A stretch of DNA of 64,000 nt from Mesonia oceanica (GTDB taxonomy: Bacteria > Bacteroidota > Bacteroidia > Flavobacteriales > Flavobacteriaceae), in assembly GCF_902499555.1 (NCBI RefSeq), contig NZ_CABVMM010000005.1, positions 62,001 to 126,000 on the forward strand, given 5' to 3'. Below the pieces are notes generated by a model. It saw only the letters and a program-made list of their open reading frames with translations, ran no database searches and had not been told where the DNA came from. This document shows, one piece after another, positions 53,397-61,320 of the stretch (positions within the stretch are counted from its first letter, which is position 1; each line of letters opens with the position of its first letter). The translations under genes and the position numbers were made by a program.

Positions 53397-55331
53397 ATGA
53401 GTAAAATAATTGGTATAGACTTAGGTACAACCAACTCTTGTGTCTCTGTAATGGAAGGTAACGAGCCTACGGTAATACCTAATGCTGAAGGTAAAAGAAC
53501 CACTCCTTCTGTGATTGCATTCGTAGAAGATGGTGAAATAAAAGTGGGAGACCCTGCAAAGCGTCAGGCGGTAACTAACCCACAAAAAACTATTTCTTCT
53601 ATTAAAAGATTTATGGGTAACAAATACTCAGAATCTTCAAGAGAAGCAGATCGTGTTGCTTATAAAGTAGTAAAAGGAGATAACGATACTCCTCGTGTAG
53701 ATATCGATGGTCGTTTATATACACCTCAAGAACTTTCTGCTATGATTCTTCAGAAAATGAAGAAAACTGCAGAAGATTATTTAGGGCAAGATATTTCGAG
53801 AGCAGTAATTACCGTTCCGGCTTATTTTAACGATTCTCAGCGTCAAGCGACTAAAGAAGCTGGTGAGATTGCAGGTTTAAAAGTAGAGCGTATTATTAAT
53901 GAGCCTACTGCCGCTGCATTAGCTTACGGTTTAGATAAAAAAGATTCTGACCAAAAGATTGTAGTATTTGATTTTGGTGGTGGTACGCATGACGTTTCTA
54001 TCTTAGAATTAGGTGATGGCGTTTTTGAAGTATTGGCTACCGATGGTGATACTCACTTAGGAGGTGATGATGTAGATGAAACAATTATCGATTGGTTAGC
54101 AGAAGAATTCATTAAAGATGAAGATATCGATTTACGTAAAGACCCAATGGCTCTTCAACGTTTAAAAGAAGCTGCTGAAAAAGCTAAGATCGAATTGTCT
54201 TCTTCTTCATCAACAGAAATTAATTTACCTTACATCACGGCAACTTCTAGTGGACCAAAACACTTAGTGAGAACACTTTCACGTGCGAAGTTTGAGCAGT
54301 TAATTGGAGATTTAGTAAAAAGAACCATTGCTCCTTGTGAAAAAGCATTAAAAGCAGCCGGTCTTTCTAAAGGAGATATTGATGAGGTAATTTTAGTTGG
54401 TGGTTCTACCCGTATTCCTGCGGTACAAGAAGCTGTAGAGAAATTCTTCGGTAAAAAGCCAAGTAAAGGAGTAAACCCAGATGAAGTTGTTGCTATTGGA
54501 GCAGGAATTCAAGGTGGTGTTTTAACAGGAGATGTTAAAGATGTATTGTTGTTAGATGTAACTCCACTTTCATTAGGTATTGAAACGATGGGTGGTGTAA
54601 ACACTAAATTAATTGAAGCAAACACTACTATTCCAACCAAGAAGTCACAAACTTTCTCAACTGCGGCAGACAATCAGCCTTCTGTAGAGATTCACGTGTT
54701 GCAAGGAGAACGTTCTATGGCAGCAGATAACAAAACAATTGGTAGATTCCATTTAGACGGAATTCCACCAGCGCCAAGAGGAACACCTCAAATTGAAGTA
54801 ACTTTTGATATCGATGCAAACGGAATTATTCAAGTAAGTGCAGAAGATAAAGCGACTGGTAAGAAACAAGATATCCGTATTGAAGCTTCTTCTGGATTAA
54901 CTGAAGAAGAAATCGAAAAGATGAAGTCTGAAGCTGAAGCAAATGCTGAAGCCGATAAAAAAGCGAAAGAAAAAGTTGATAAGCTGAATGAAGCTGATTC
55001 AATGATTTTTCAAACTGAAAAGCAATTAAAAGAATTTGGAGATAAGCTTTCTGACGATAAGAAAAAACCGGTAGAAGATGCTTTAGAAGAATTGAAAAAA
55101 GCATACGAAACCAAAGAGCTAGAGAAAATTACTCCTGCTTTAGACAAATTGAATGAAACTTGGAAATCTGTTTCAGAAGAAATGTATAAAGCACAGGCAG
55201 AAGCTCAGCAACAAGCTGGTGGAGCCGGAGCTCAAGGTGCGCAAGGAGGTCCTCAACAAGGAGCAACTGGCGGTCAGTCTGATAGCGACGACGGAAATAT
55301 TGATGATGTAGATTATGAAGAAGTGAAGTAA
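53397..55331 (+). CDS. dnaK: Chaperone protein DnaK (Hsp70)
   Basis: A 644-residue Hsp70. The ATPase domain begins [21 protein letters not shown] and includes [53 protein letters not shown] and [16 protein letters not shown]. The linker [19 protein letters not shown] leads to the substrate-binding domain, and the C-terminus has a glycine/glutamine-rich tail ending [10 protein letters not shown] use ATG 53397; a TTG frame start at 53373 is not plausible. It folds and protects proteins with DnaJ and GrpE, which are not in this window. A heat-stress-type promoter candidate precedes it. Confidence 0.97.
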   Translation: MSKIIGIDLGTTNSCVSVMEGNEPTVIPNAEGKRTTPSVIAFVEDGEIKVGDPAKRQAVTNPQKTISSIKRFMGNKYSESSREADRVAYKVVKGDNDTPRVDIDGRLYTPQELSAMILQKMKKTAEDYLGQDISRAVITVPAYFNDSQRQATKEAGEIAGLKVERIINEPTAAALAYGLDKKDSDQKIVVFDFGGGTHDVSILELGDGVFEVLATDGDTHLGGDDVDETIIDWLAEEFIKDEDIDLRKDPMALQRLKEAAEKAKIELSSSSSTEINLPYITATSSGPKHLVRTLSRAKFEQLIGDLVKRTIAPCEKALKAAGLSKGDIDEVILVGGSTRIPAVQEAVEKFFGKKPSKGVNPDEVVAIGAGIQGGVLTGDVKDVLLLDVTPLSLGIETMGGVNTKLIEANTTIPTKKSQTFSTAADNQPSVEIHVLQGERSMAADNKTIGRFHLDGIPPAPRGTPQIEVTFDIDANGIIQVSAEDKATGKKQDIRIEASSGLTEEEIEKMKSEAEANAEADKKAKEKVDKLNEADSMIFQTEKQLKEFGDKLSDDKKKPVEDALEELKKAYETKELEKITPALDKLNETWKSVSEEMYKAQAEAQQQAGGAGAQGAQGGPQQGATGGQSDSDDGNIDDVDYEEVK

Positions 55332-55353
55332 TTCATTTCACCACATAAAAACG

Positions 55354-55384
55354 AAAAGCCGCTTTGAAAAAAGCGGCTTTTTTA
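55354..55384 (+). terminator. dnaK terminator
   Basis: Stem aaaagccgctt (55354-55364) / aagcggctttt (55371-55381) with T tail, 22 bp after the dnaK stop. It also separates the convergent aldo/keto reductase gene. Confidence 0.88.
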
Positions 55385-55394
55385 TTACTTGTTA

Positions 55395-56240
55395 TTATTT
55401 GGCGAAATGTTCCATAAAATGATCGGGATGTGCGCCGGTACGTTCGTTGTTGTGGAGAGCGTCTATCGTTTTTACTTCTTCAGAAGTTAATTTAAAATCA
55501 AAAATATTCCTGTTTTCTTCAATTCTTTGTTGATGAACACTTTTAGGAATGGTTAAAACGCCTTTTTGTAAATCCCATCGTAGAATCACTTGGGCTATAC
55601 TTTTATTATACTTTTTAGCAATTTCAGCGATGGTTTTATTTTCTAAAATTTGTCCACGCATTAATGGTGACCAAGCTTGGTACTGAATATTTTCCCTTTT
55701 ACAGTAATCTATTAATTCTTGCTGAACCAATTTAGGGTGAAATTCATTTTGCAAAACCATAGGCACAATACTTCCAGCTTGTTTTATAGTTTCTAATTGA
55801 TGCTGTAAGCAATTACAAACCCCAATGGCTTTTACTTTTCCGTCGTTGTATAGTTTTTCTAAGGCTTGCCAAGTTTCTTCCAACACATGGGGAACCGGCC
55901 AATGAATAAGGTACAAATCGATATAGTCTAACCCTAATTTTTGTCTGGAAGTTTCAAAGGCTTTAAGTGTGTTTTGATAGCCTTGATCATCGTTCCAGAC
56001 TTTTGTAGTTATAAATAATTCTTTTCTTTCAATTTCACTTTCTCTAATCGCTTCACCAACACCTTCTTCATTATTGTAAAAACTTGCTGTATCGATAAGG
56101 CGGTAACCCGCATCAAACGCATAGTTAATGGCATTTTTTACTTCCTCACCATCTTTAGACTTATAAACGCCCAATCCTAAATAAGGCATTTTAACTCCGT
56201 TTGATAAGGTGACTTTTCCGTTGATATCTGTAATTTTCAT
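55395..56240 (-). CDS. Aldo/keto reductase
   Basis: A 281-residue AKR5-like NADPH-dependent reductase. The catalytic tetrad lies in DTASFYNNEEGVGEAI (Tyr, after DTA), Lys in FITTKVWNDD, and His in YLIHWPVPH; the NADP-binding end has VLTIPKSVHQQRIEENRNIFDFKLTSEE. I start at ATG 56240 (MKITDINGKVTL); a longer frame from 56318 would add a hydrophobic tail overlapping the next gene. Its stop lies 62 bp beyond that of dnaK, convergent with it. Substrate broad: aldehydes, 2,5-diketo acids or methylglyoxal. It may be co-transcribed with the Nramp-like gene 14 bp upstream. Confidence 0.9.
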   Translation of the reverse strand: MKITDINGKVTLSNGVKMPYLGLGVYKSKDGEEVKNAINYAFDAGYRLIDTASFYNNEEGVGEAIRESEIERKELFITTKVWNDDQGYQNTLKAFETSRQKLGLDYIDLYLIHWPVPHVLEETWQALEKLYNDGKVKAIGVCNCLQHQLETIKQAGSIVPMVLQNEFHPKLVQQELIDYCKRENIQYQAWSPLMRGQILENKTIAEIAKKYNKSIAQVILRWDLQKGVLTIPKSVHQQRIEENRNIFDFKLTSEEVKTIDALHNNERTGAHPDHFMEHFAK

Positions 56241-56254
56241 AGTCTTTTGAATAA

Positions 56255-57520
56255 TTAGTTGAATTGAACATACAAATAACCAATTCCAAATAAAATAAGA
56301 ATCCACAAGCAAATCCAACTAAAAATTTGATAAGCTTTACCCGGTCGGTTTTCTGCTGAAATTTTACTCTTCACTAATTTAAAATTGAAATAAGCTAAAA
56401 CAGGTGCCGATAGAAACGAAAGTCCGCTAGCAAAATCTACCAAATAAGTGAAATTTTTATCGGTAAAATAGAGAATGCTTAAGGAGAAGATAGGAATGAG
56501 AATTAAACCCATTCGGTATAAATTTGTTTTCTTATGAAGGGTTTTTTCATTTTCTTTTTCTTGCGGAATAATCACTTCAGAAAGTACCCTCGGGTAAGCG
56601 TCGGCCACAGTTAAAGTGGTGCTTAACATGGTAATCAACGCAGCGATTGAAACCAGTAAATAACTCCAATTCCCCAATAAAAATTGATAAAGTTCAATAA
56701 GCTGACCGGCAAAAACAACACTGTTTTTAGAAAAACTCTCTCCACGTCCAAACATGACCAATGCTCCTAGTAGAAGAAATAGTAATCCAATAAAAGAAGC
56801 AGATAAATAACCTACGTTAAAATCGATAAAGCTATTTTTTACAGAAAGTGCTCTGTGTGAATTTTTGGCTTTTTCCCGTGTCCACATCGAATGCCAAACC
56901 GATGCGTCTAAAGGAATAGGCATCCAACCCATAAAAGCGATTAGAAAAGCAATTCCGCCTAAGTTCCAATACGATGGAGTAGAGGCAGATAAAGTATGTT
57001 CTAAAGTACCGGTGTTAAATGCAAAAATTACAGAAATTAAGGTTACCAAAGTTAGAAGGCTAACAATTATTTTCATGCTAAAATCGAGTCCACCATATTT
57101 TCCAATCCATAAAAGAGCAATACAAAAGGCAAGAATAATGGCACTCCAAATAAATGGTGACCATCCTAGATGAAACAATTGTTCAGCTAAACCAGCAGTT
57201 ACAATGGTTACAGAAGCTTGGATCACGAACATCGTCCCAAGTGTAATGGCGATATAAGTATAATAAGAAAACTTGCCTAGTTCTTTATAACCGGTAATCA
57301 AATCTTTTCCGGTAGCAGCGGTATAGCGTGGGCCAAATTCTAAAAACGGATATTTAGAAAGACAGGCGAGCAATAGCACCCAAATTAAAGAAAAACCAAA
57401 TTCTGCTCCGGCACGTGTAGCTTGTACCAAGTGAGAAACACCTATGGCGGCACCTGCCAATAAAAACCCGGGCCCGAGACTTTTTAAAAAGCTTTTTTCT
57501 AGAAATTTTTTAAACATCAT
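56255..57520 (-). CDS. Nramp-family transporter with altered metal-binding site
   Basis: A 421-residue membrane protein with 11 predicted helices of the Nramp fold. Helix 1 reads LGPGFLLAGAAIGVSHLVQATRAGAEFG, in which the DPGN motif of manganese/iron transporters is replaced by GVSH; helix 6 reads GWMPIPLDASVWHSMW instead of MPH. These are the metal-coordinating parts, so classical Mn2+ or Fe2+ transport is doubtful. The FGFSLIWVLLLACL and ATGKDLITGYKELG segments keep the family signature. It lies 14 bp upstream of the aldo/keto reductase on the same strand. Substrate unknown. Confidence 0.82.
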   Translation of the reverse strand: MMFKKFLEKSFLKSLGPGFLLAGAAIGVSHLVQATRAGAEFGFSLIWVLLLACLSKYPFLEFGPRYTAATGKDLITGYKELGKFSYYTYIAITLGTMFVIQASVTIVTAGLAEQLFHLGWSPFIWSAIILAFCIALLWIGKYGGLDFSMKIIVSLLTLVTLISVIFAFNTGTLEHTLSASTPSYWNLGGIAFLIAFMGWMPIPLDASVWHSMWTREKAKNSHRALSVKNSFIDFNVGYLSASFIGLLFLLLGALVMFGRGESFSKNSVVFAGQLIELYQFLLGNWSYLLVSIAALITMLSTTLTVADAYPRVLSEVIIPQEKENEKTLHKKTNLYRMGLILIPIFSLSILYFTDKNFTYLVDFASGLSFLSAPVLAYFNFKLVKSKISAENRPGKAYQIFSWICLWILILFGIGYLYVQFN

Positions 57521-57605
57521 TTAGTTTAGTCATTCAATTTTACAAGATTTAATTTTTTGTAACAAGCTTTCGTTAACTTATATTCTTCAAAAGCAATATT
57601 TTCTT

Positions 57606-57613
57606 TACTTTTG
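57606..57613 (+). promoter_or_regulatory. -7 element of the pyrR operon
   Basis: TACTTTTG matches TAnnTTTG exactly and ends 27 bp before the pyrR ATG. No clear -33 TTG was found at the expected distance, although several TTG triplets lie nearby. Confidence 0.55.
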
Positions 57614-57640
57614 TTTTTCAGAAAAAGAACACTTCTACAG

Positions 57641-58180
57641 ATGAGCCAAAAAATTTTACTCAGTGCTAAAGAAATAGAAATTATACTTCATCGTCTGGCT
57701 TGTCAACTTATCGAAAATCATCAAAATTTTGAAGAAACTGTGCTTATTGGTATTCAGCCTAGAGGAATTTTCTTGGCAGAGCGCATTCAGCAAATTCTTC
57801 AGAAAGATTATAAAATAGAAGAAGTAAAAACCGGAAGGTTAGATATTACTTTTTATAGGGATGATTTTAGACGAAGCGAAAAACCATTAGAAGCTAATTC
57901 TACTAAAATAGATTTTTTAGTGGAGAACAAACGTGTGGTTTTTATAGACGATGTGTTATATACCGGAAGAAGTATTCGTTCAGCATTAACGGCAATTCAA
58001 TCGTTTGGAAGACCCAAAGAAATTGAGTTGTTAACCTTAATCGATAGGAGGTTTAGTAGGCATTTACCCATTCAGCCCGATTATAACGGCCGTCAGGTAG
58101 ATGCGATTAATGAAGAAAAAGTAAAGGTAAATTGGGTAGAAAACGCAGGTGAAGATTGTGTTTATCTTGTAAATAAATAG
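57641..58180 (+). CDS. pyrR: PyrR: pyrimidine operon regulator and uracil phosphoribosyltransferase
   Basis: A 179-residue type I phosphoribosyltransferase. The PRPP loop is VVFIDDVLYTGRSIRSAL (about residues 97-114), with upstream IGIQPRGIFLAERI. PyrR in Bacillus binds a stem-loop in pyr mRNA to attenuate transcription. I start at ATG 57641 (MSQKILLSAKEIE), since the TTG at 57611 would extend into the promoter. It precedes pyrB by 7 bp, forming an operon with the 115-residue protein and, before the mobile element entered, probably rnz. Whether it still binds RNA here is not visible; I see no attenuator hairpin in the 27-bp leader. Confidence 0.92.
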   Translation: MSQKILLSAKEIEIILHRLACQLIENHQNFEETVLIGIQPRGIFLAERIQQILQKDYKIEEVKTGRLDITFYRDDFRRSEKPLEANSTKIDFLVENKRVVFIDDVLYTGRSIRSALTAIQSFGRPKEIELLTLIDRRFSRHLPIQPDYNGRQVDAINEEKVKVNWVENAGEDCVYLVNK

Positions 58181-58187
58181 AAAATCA

Positions 58188-59117
58188 ATGGGTGAATTAA
58201 GTGTCAACCACTTACTGGGCATCAAGTATATTACCAAAGAAGATGTCGATTTAATTTTTGAAACCGCAGATCATTTTAAAGAAGTGATCAATAGGCCAAT
58301 TAAAAAAGTGCCATCGCTTCGTGATATTACCATTGCCAATTTATTTTTTGAAAACAGTACCAGGACGCGACTTTCTTTCGAGTTGGCAGAAAAGCGTTTA
58401 AGCGCCGATGTGGTAAATTTTTCAGCAGCTTCTTCTTCTGTAAAAAAGGGAGAAACGCTTATCGATACTGTTAACAATATTTTATCGATGAAAGTAGATA
58501 TGGTCGTGATGCGTCATCCCAATCCCGGAGCTGGGGTTTTTCTTTCGCAACACGTGAATGCCAGTATTGTGAATGCGGGTGATGGAGCGCACGAACATCC
58601 CACACAAGCTTTATTAGATTCGTATTCCATTCGAGAAAGGTTAGGTGAAGTTGCCGGTAAAAATGTGGTCATTGTAGGTGATATTTTACATAGTCGTGTG
58701 GCGTTGAGTAACATTTTCGCTTTAAAATTACAAGGTGCTAATGTAAAAGTTTGCGGGCCTCAAACTTTAATTCCTAAGCATATCGAAAAATTAGGGGTTG
58801 AGGTAGAAACCAATTTAAGAAGGGCGTTAGAATGGTGTGATGTGGCGAATATGCTTCGCGTACAGAACGAGCGTATGGATATTAGCTATTTTCCCAGTAC
58901 ACGTGAATATGTACAACAATTTGGGTTGAATAAAGCGTTACTCGATTCTTTAGATAAAGAAATAACGATTATGCATCCGGGACCTATTAATCGAGGAGTA
59001 GAAATTACAAGTGATGTAGCAGATTCTGACCATGCCATTATTCTTGATCAGGTGCAAAATGGAGTGGCAGTAAGAATGGCCGTTATTTATCTTCTAGCAT
59101 CAAAAATTAAGCAATAA
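58188..59117 (+). CDS. pyrB: Aspartate carbamoyltransferase catalytic subunit
   Basis: A 309-residue transcarbamoylase for the first committed step of pyrimidine synthesis. Carbamoyl-phosphate site FENSTRTRLSFELAEKRL, His/Gln motif HEHPTQALLDSYSIRE, and aspartate-loop MHPGPINRGVEI are all present. Length matches the single-chain ATCase catalytic subunit, and no regulatory subunit gene is adjacent. Starts 7 bp after pyrR and 3 bp before the next gene; the operon logic is pyrimidine synthesis control. Confidence 0.96.
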   Translation: MGELSVNHLLGIKYITKEDVDLIFETADHFKEVINRPIKKVPSLRDITIANLFFENSTRTRLSFELAEKRLSADVVNFSAASSSVKKGETLIDTVNNILSMKVDMVVMRHPNPGAGVFLSQHVNASIVNAGDGAHEHPTQALLDSYSIRERLGEVAGKNVVIVGDILHSRVALSNIFALKLQGANVKVCGPQTLIPKHIEKLGVEVETNLRRALEWCDVANMLRVQNERMDISYFPSTREYVQQFGLNKALLDSLDKEITIMHPGPINRGVEITSDVADSDHAIILDQVQNGVAVRMAVIYLLASKIKQ

Positions 59118-59120
59118 GCG

Positions 59121-59468
59121 ATGAAAGTTACCGAGAAAGAAAACTATATTATTGTTGAAGACGATAAAAATGATGTTTTGGGCTTTTCTAACTATTTAGA
59201 AAATTATGCTTACGACCAGATTAAAGATAAAAATGTAGTCGTCGATATTTTAAAATATGGAGAATTGTCTTTGGAAGAATTAATTTCTTTTTTACAATTA
59301 TCCAATCAACATCGGGCTCATCAACATTCGTTTGTAATCGTAAACGATACTATTAATATCGATCAAGTTCCCGAAGAGTTAATGGTAGTCCCTACTTTGT
59401 TAGAAGCCGGAGATGTGATTCAGATGGACGAAATTCAGCGAGATCTAGGTGGTTTAGATGAATTTTAA
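59121..59468 (+). CDS. Small protein of the pyrB-rnz region (STAS-like)
   Basis: A 115-residue acidic protein with alternating strands and helices (KNVVVDILKYGELSLEELISFLQLSNQHRAHQHSFVIVND). The order of VVVDILKYG, then a helix, then SFVIVND suggests an STAS-like fold, but no anti-sigma phosphorylation serine is obvious. Its start lies 3 bp after the pyrB stop. It is the last operon gene before the mobile element; without the element rnz would follow 28 bp later. Function unknown. Confidence 0.72.
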   Translation: MKVTEKENYIIVEDDKNDVLGFSNYLENYAYDQIKDKNVVVDILKYGELSLEELISFLQLSNQHRAHQHSFVIVNDTINIDQVPEELMVVPTLLEAGDVIQMDEIQRDLGGLDEF

Positions 59469-59486
59469 ATAACTTTTCTAACATTT

Positions 59487-59494
59487 TAATTTAT
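59487..59494 (+). repeat. Left target-site duplication, 8 bp
   Basis: TAATTTAT, identical to the copy at 62947-62954. It directly abuts the left terminal inverted repeat of the element. Confidence 0.85.
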
Positions 59495-59518
59495 GATAAT
59501 TATATACTTGGTTGTACC
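59495..59518 (+). repeat. Left terminal inverted repeat (24 bp)
   Basis: Exact reverse complement of 62923-62946. Sequence match stops abruptly on both sides, with the 8-bp direct repeat outside and unrelated DNA inside. Confidence 0.9.
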
Positions 59519-59531
59519 AAACCTTTCAAAC

Positions 59532-59969
59532 TTATATAGCCTTCCTAACAATGTCTTTTAAATCTTGACTGAAAGTTTCACAATAGGAGTCAAGTCTATG
59601 CTTTGAGGCCTTACCGTTTGTCAGTCTTCGGATTCTATGAATTTTTGGGAAGTCGTTGTTAATAACAATAACGAAGGCCTCTTTGATTGAGGAATATTGG
59701 TCAAACAAACCTTCACACTTTTTCAAATCTTTATTCAGTGCATCTCCATTGGCAACTTCAAAAATAGCTAAAGGTTCATATTTCCGACGGCTACCTTTCA
59801 GTATAGTAATATCTGGGATAGTGTTCGAAAGTGGAAGCTCCGGTAGACTTTTATATTTAGAATACTTTTTAGTGGTTTTTGTTTTATGCATAAAAGCATA
59901 TAACAATTCAGCTATAACACTTTGGTGTGCAATTGTATTGCCGGGTCCTTTCAATCCAGTATTTTCCAT
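59532..59969 (-). CDS. Uma2/PD-(D/E)XK-like nuclease-fold protein in the element
   Basis: A 145-residue protein reading toward the left end; its stop is 13 bp from the terminal repeat. It contains NTIPDITILKGS (Pro-Asp at 52-53), then AIFEVANGD (Glu71), then NKDLKKCEGLFDQY and EAFVIVIN. The spacing and order recall Uma2-like and other PD-(D/E)XK nuclease folds, where Asp and Glu bind a metal. The canonical Lys after Glu is not present in EVANGD, although Lys80 and Lys83 follow. It could be a nuclease involved in the element's mobility, a restriction-like defence gene, or an inactive member. The -7 box (TATTTTTG on minus, 60016-60023) lies about 47 bp upstream of its start. Confidence 0.55.
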   Translation of the reverse strand: MENTGLKGPGNTIAHQSVIAELLYAFMHKTKTTKKYSKYKSLPELPLSNTIPDITILKGSRRKYEPLAIFEVANGDALNKDLKKCEGLFDQYSSIKEAFVIVINNDFPKIHRIRRLTNGKASKHRLDSYCETFSQDLKDIVRKAI

Positions 59970-60004
59970 TTAAAAGATATTTATTCAATAAAGTTAGTTC
60001 ATTG

Positions 60005-60020
60005 GCCTCTATTTACAAAA
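60005..60020 (+). repeat. 16-bp direct repeat left of the toxin-antitoxin pair
   Basis: GCCTCTATTTACAAAA, exactly repeated at 61074-61089. Weaker similarity continues for about 30 bp past each copy (both contain ATATTAAAA). Confidence 0.75.
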
Positions 60021-60092
60021 ATAGAAATTGATTTTTATAGATATTAAAAACAAAATGGATTATTTCCTAGAATAAAGAAAAATTCCATTGCA

Positions 60093-60125
60093 TTTGTAAA
60101 AGTCATATAAAATATTGTACTTTTG
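60093..60125 (+). promoter_or_regulatory. Promoter of the Panacea gene
   Basis: TTTG at 60093-60096 and TACTTTTG at 60118-60125 fit the Bacteroidetes -33/-7 pattern with 21 bp between. The ATG used is 60152. Confidence 0.6.
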
Positions 60126-60151
60126 CATCATTGTTGCCTATTTTAATAGAT

Positions 60152-60634
60152 ATGATAAATCAAGTTACAAGAAAAGAAGTAGAAGATTTTTTTATTAGTC
60201 TATCTAATGAAACAGGAAATCTTATTAGTAATTTAAAACTTCAAAAGCTGCTATACTATACACAGGCTTGGCATTTAGCAAGGTTCGAAGAAAGACTTTT
60301 TGACAACTCTTTTCAGGCTTGGGTTCATGGTCCAGTATTACCTGACTCTTATCACAATTATAAGAAATTCAGATGGAAACCAATCGATGTTGAAGTAGAC
60401 GAAGGTTATCATAATGAGTTTTTGGAAAATCTAGACGGAGAGCAAGTAGAAATCATTAGAGATGTGGTTAATGAATACTTCGGAGAAAGTGCCTATGAGT
60501 TAGAGTTAATGACTCATAAAGAAGAGCCTTGGATTTTGGCAAGAGCCGGAGTAGACCCTGATGAGGCCTCTGAAAATATTATTGAAGATGAATGGATGAT
60601 AGAGTACTACGGAAAGTTTCTTTCTGATGGCTAA
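60152..60634 (+). CDS. Panacea-domain (SocA/DUF4065-like) antitoxin
   Basis: A 160-residue protein. It begins MINQVTRKEVEDFFISL and contains the characteristic LKLQKLLYYTQAWHLARFEERLFDNSFQAWVHGPVLPDSYHNYKK, which defines the Panacea domain (formerly DUF4065) seen in SocA and GepA. This domain acts as an antitoxin for many unrelated toxins in toxin-antitoxin pairs. The next gene overlaps it by 8 bp (60627-60634), as expected for such a pair. I use ATG 60152; the TTG at 60131 is unlikely because it lies directly after the -7 box. The element's promoter drives both genes. Confidence 0.85.
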   Translation: MINQVTRKEVEDFFISLSNETGNLISNLKLQKLLYYTQAWHLARFEERLFDNSFQAWVHGPVLPDSYHNYKKFRWKPIDVEVDEGYHNEFLENLDGEQVEIIRDVVNEYFGESAYELELMTHKEEPWILARAGVDPDEASENIIEDEWMIEYYGKFLSDG

Positions 60635-61064
60635 AAAGTTTGATAGGCCTAAGCATAAACAAGAGTCTTTAATTAACAAAGCTAAAAAGTCTATAAAGGT
60701 TGACCACAATGACTTTATTAGTTTTTCCTTTAAATATTTTGACGAACATCATAAGAAATTTCACCTTAATGAAAAGGAGTTAGACTATTTTTTAATTCTT
60801 CTCAATAGATTAAAAGACATATCTACATTTAAACTTCAAGACTTTTATTCAAATAGAGGTAAGACATTAAGATGTCATCCAATAGACTGGGATGATACAA
60901 CCGAAGAATGTTTTAATTTGAAAAACGAAGAACAACTCGTAGAAACTCCTTATCAATTTGGATTAAGTGCCAACGAATACGGAAGAGTTCACGGATTCTT
61001 AATCGATTCAACATTTTTCATCAGATGGTTTGATCCAGACCATAAACTATATTCCAAGGATTAG
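60627..61064 (+). CDS. Putative toxin partner of the Panacea protein
   Basis: A 145-residue basic protein (start KKFDRPKHKQESLINKAKKSIKVDHN). It has a helical middle part and a conserved-looking C-terminus EYGRVHGFLIDSTFFIRWFDPDHKLYSKD. I do not recognise a catalytic motif, but the His and Asp of RWFDPDHKLY are candidates. Overlaps the antitoxin gene by 8 bp. A terminator follows 47 bp later. The toxin role rests on context: Panacea genes are nearly always paired with a toxin. Confidence 0.68.
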   Translation: MAKKFDRPKHKQESLINKAKKSIKVDHNDFISFSFKYFDEHHKKFHLNEKELDYFLILLNRLKDISTFKLQDFYSNRGKTLRCHPIDWDDTTEECFNLKNEEQLVETPYQFGLSANEYGRVHGFLIDSTFFIRWFDPDHKLYSKD

Positions 61065-61073
61065 GAAACGCTT

Positions 61074-61089
61074 GCCTCTATTTACAAAA
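61074..61089 (+). repeat. 16-bp direct repeat right of the toxin-antitoxin pair
   Basis: Second copy of GCCTCTATTTACAAAA; see 60005-60020. Starts 10 bp after the toxin stop. The two repeats delimit a 1,069-bp unit containing exactly the antitoxin-toxin operon and its promoter. Confidence 0.75.
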
Positions 61090-61110
61090 TATTGTTCAAT
61101 TTATACATAT

Positions 61111-61153
61111 TAAAAGAAAACCCACTTAATTCTCTAAGCAGGTTTCTTTTTTC
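61111..61153 (+). terminator. Terminator of the toxin-antitoxin operon
   Basis: Imperfect hairpin with outer arms aaaacc / ggttt and inner CTTA-attctc-TAAG, followed by ttcttttttc. It lies 47 bp after the toxin stop. Confidence 0.7.
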
Positions 61154-61172
61154 TTAATTAATTCATCTTTCG

Positions 61173-61304
61173 ATGATTAATTTTAACATCTCAATTATAA
61201 TACTGCTTATCACATTAATTATAATTGAAGCAATTATCTTATTGAGCCTTGCCCTCCTTGAAGGTTTAGGCTCTTTTTCGACATCATTCATACCCTATGT
61301 ATGA
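61173..61304 (+). CDS. Possible 43-residue hydrophobic peptide
   Basis: ATG 61173 to TGA 61302-61304 encodes MINFNISIIILLITLIIIEA then IILLSLALLEGLGSF and STSFIPYV, one or two membrane helices with few charges. It sits between two terminators inside the element's structured region and has no clear ribosome-binding site. Its last third also contains a terminator-like hairpin (61244-61278), which argues against a coding role. It could be a type I toxin-like peptide, or chance. Confidence 0.3.
   Translation: MINFNISIIILLITLIIIEAIILLSLALLEGLGSFSTSFIPYV
61244..61278 (+). terminator. Strong terminator-like hairpin in the element
   Basis: GAGCCT (61244-61249) / AGGCTC (61268-61273) with extra inner pairing (CCTT/AAGG), followed directly by TTTTT. 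It ends a unit that has no recognised gene before it except the small ORF. Confidence 0.7.
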
Positions 61305-61320
61305 GAGAGCATGAATTTTG

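Noticed and set aside
57611..57640. pyrR start at TTG 57611 and an attenuator
   Set aside because: The TTG overlaps the -7 box, and the leader of about 25 nt is too short for a PyrR-type attenuator.
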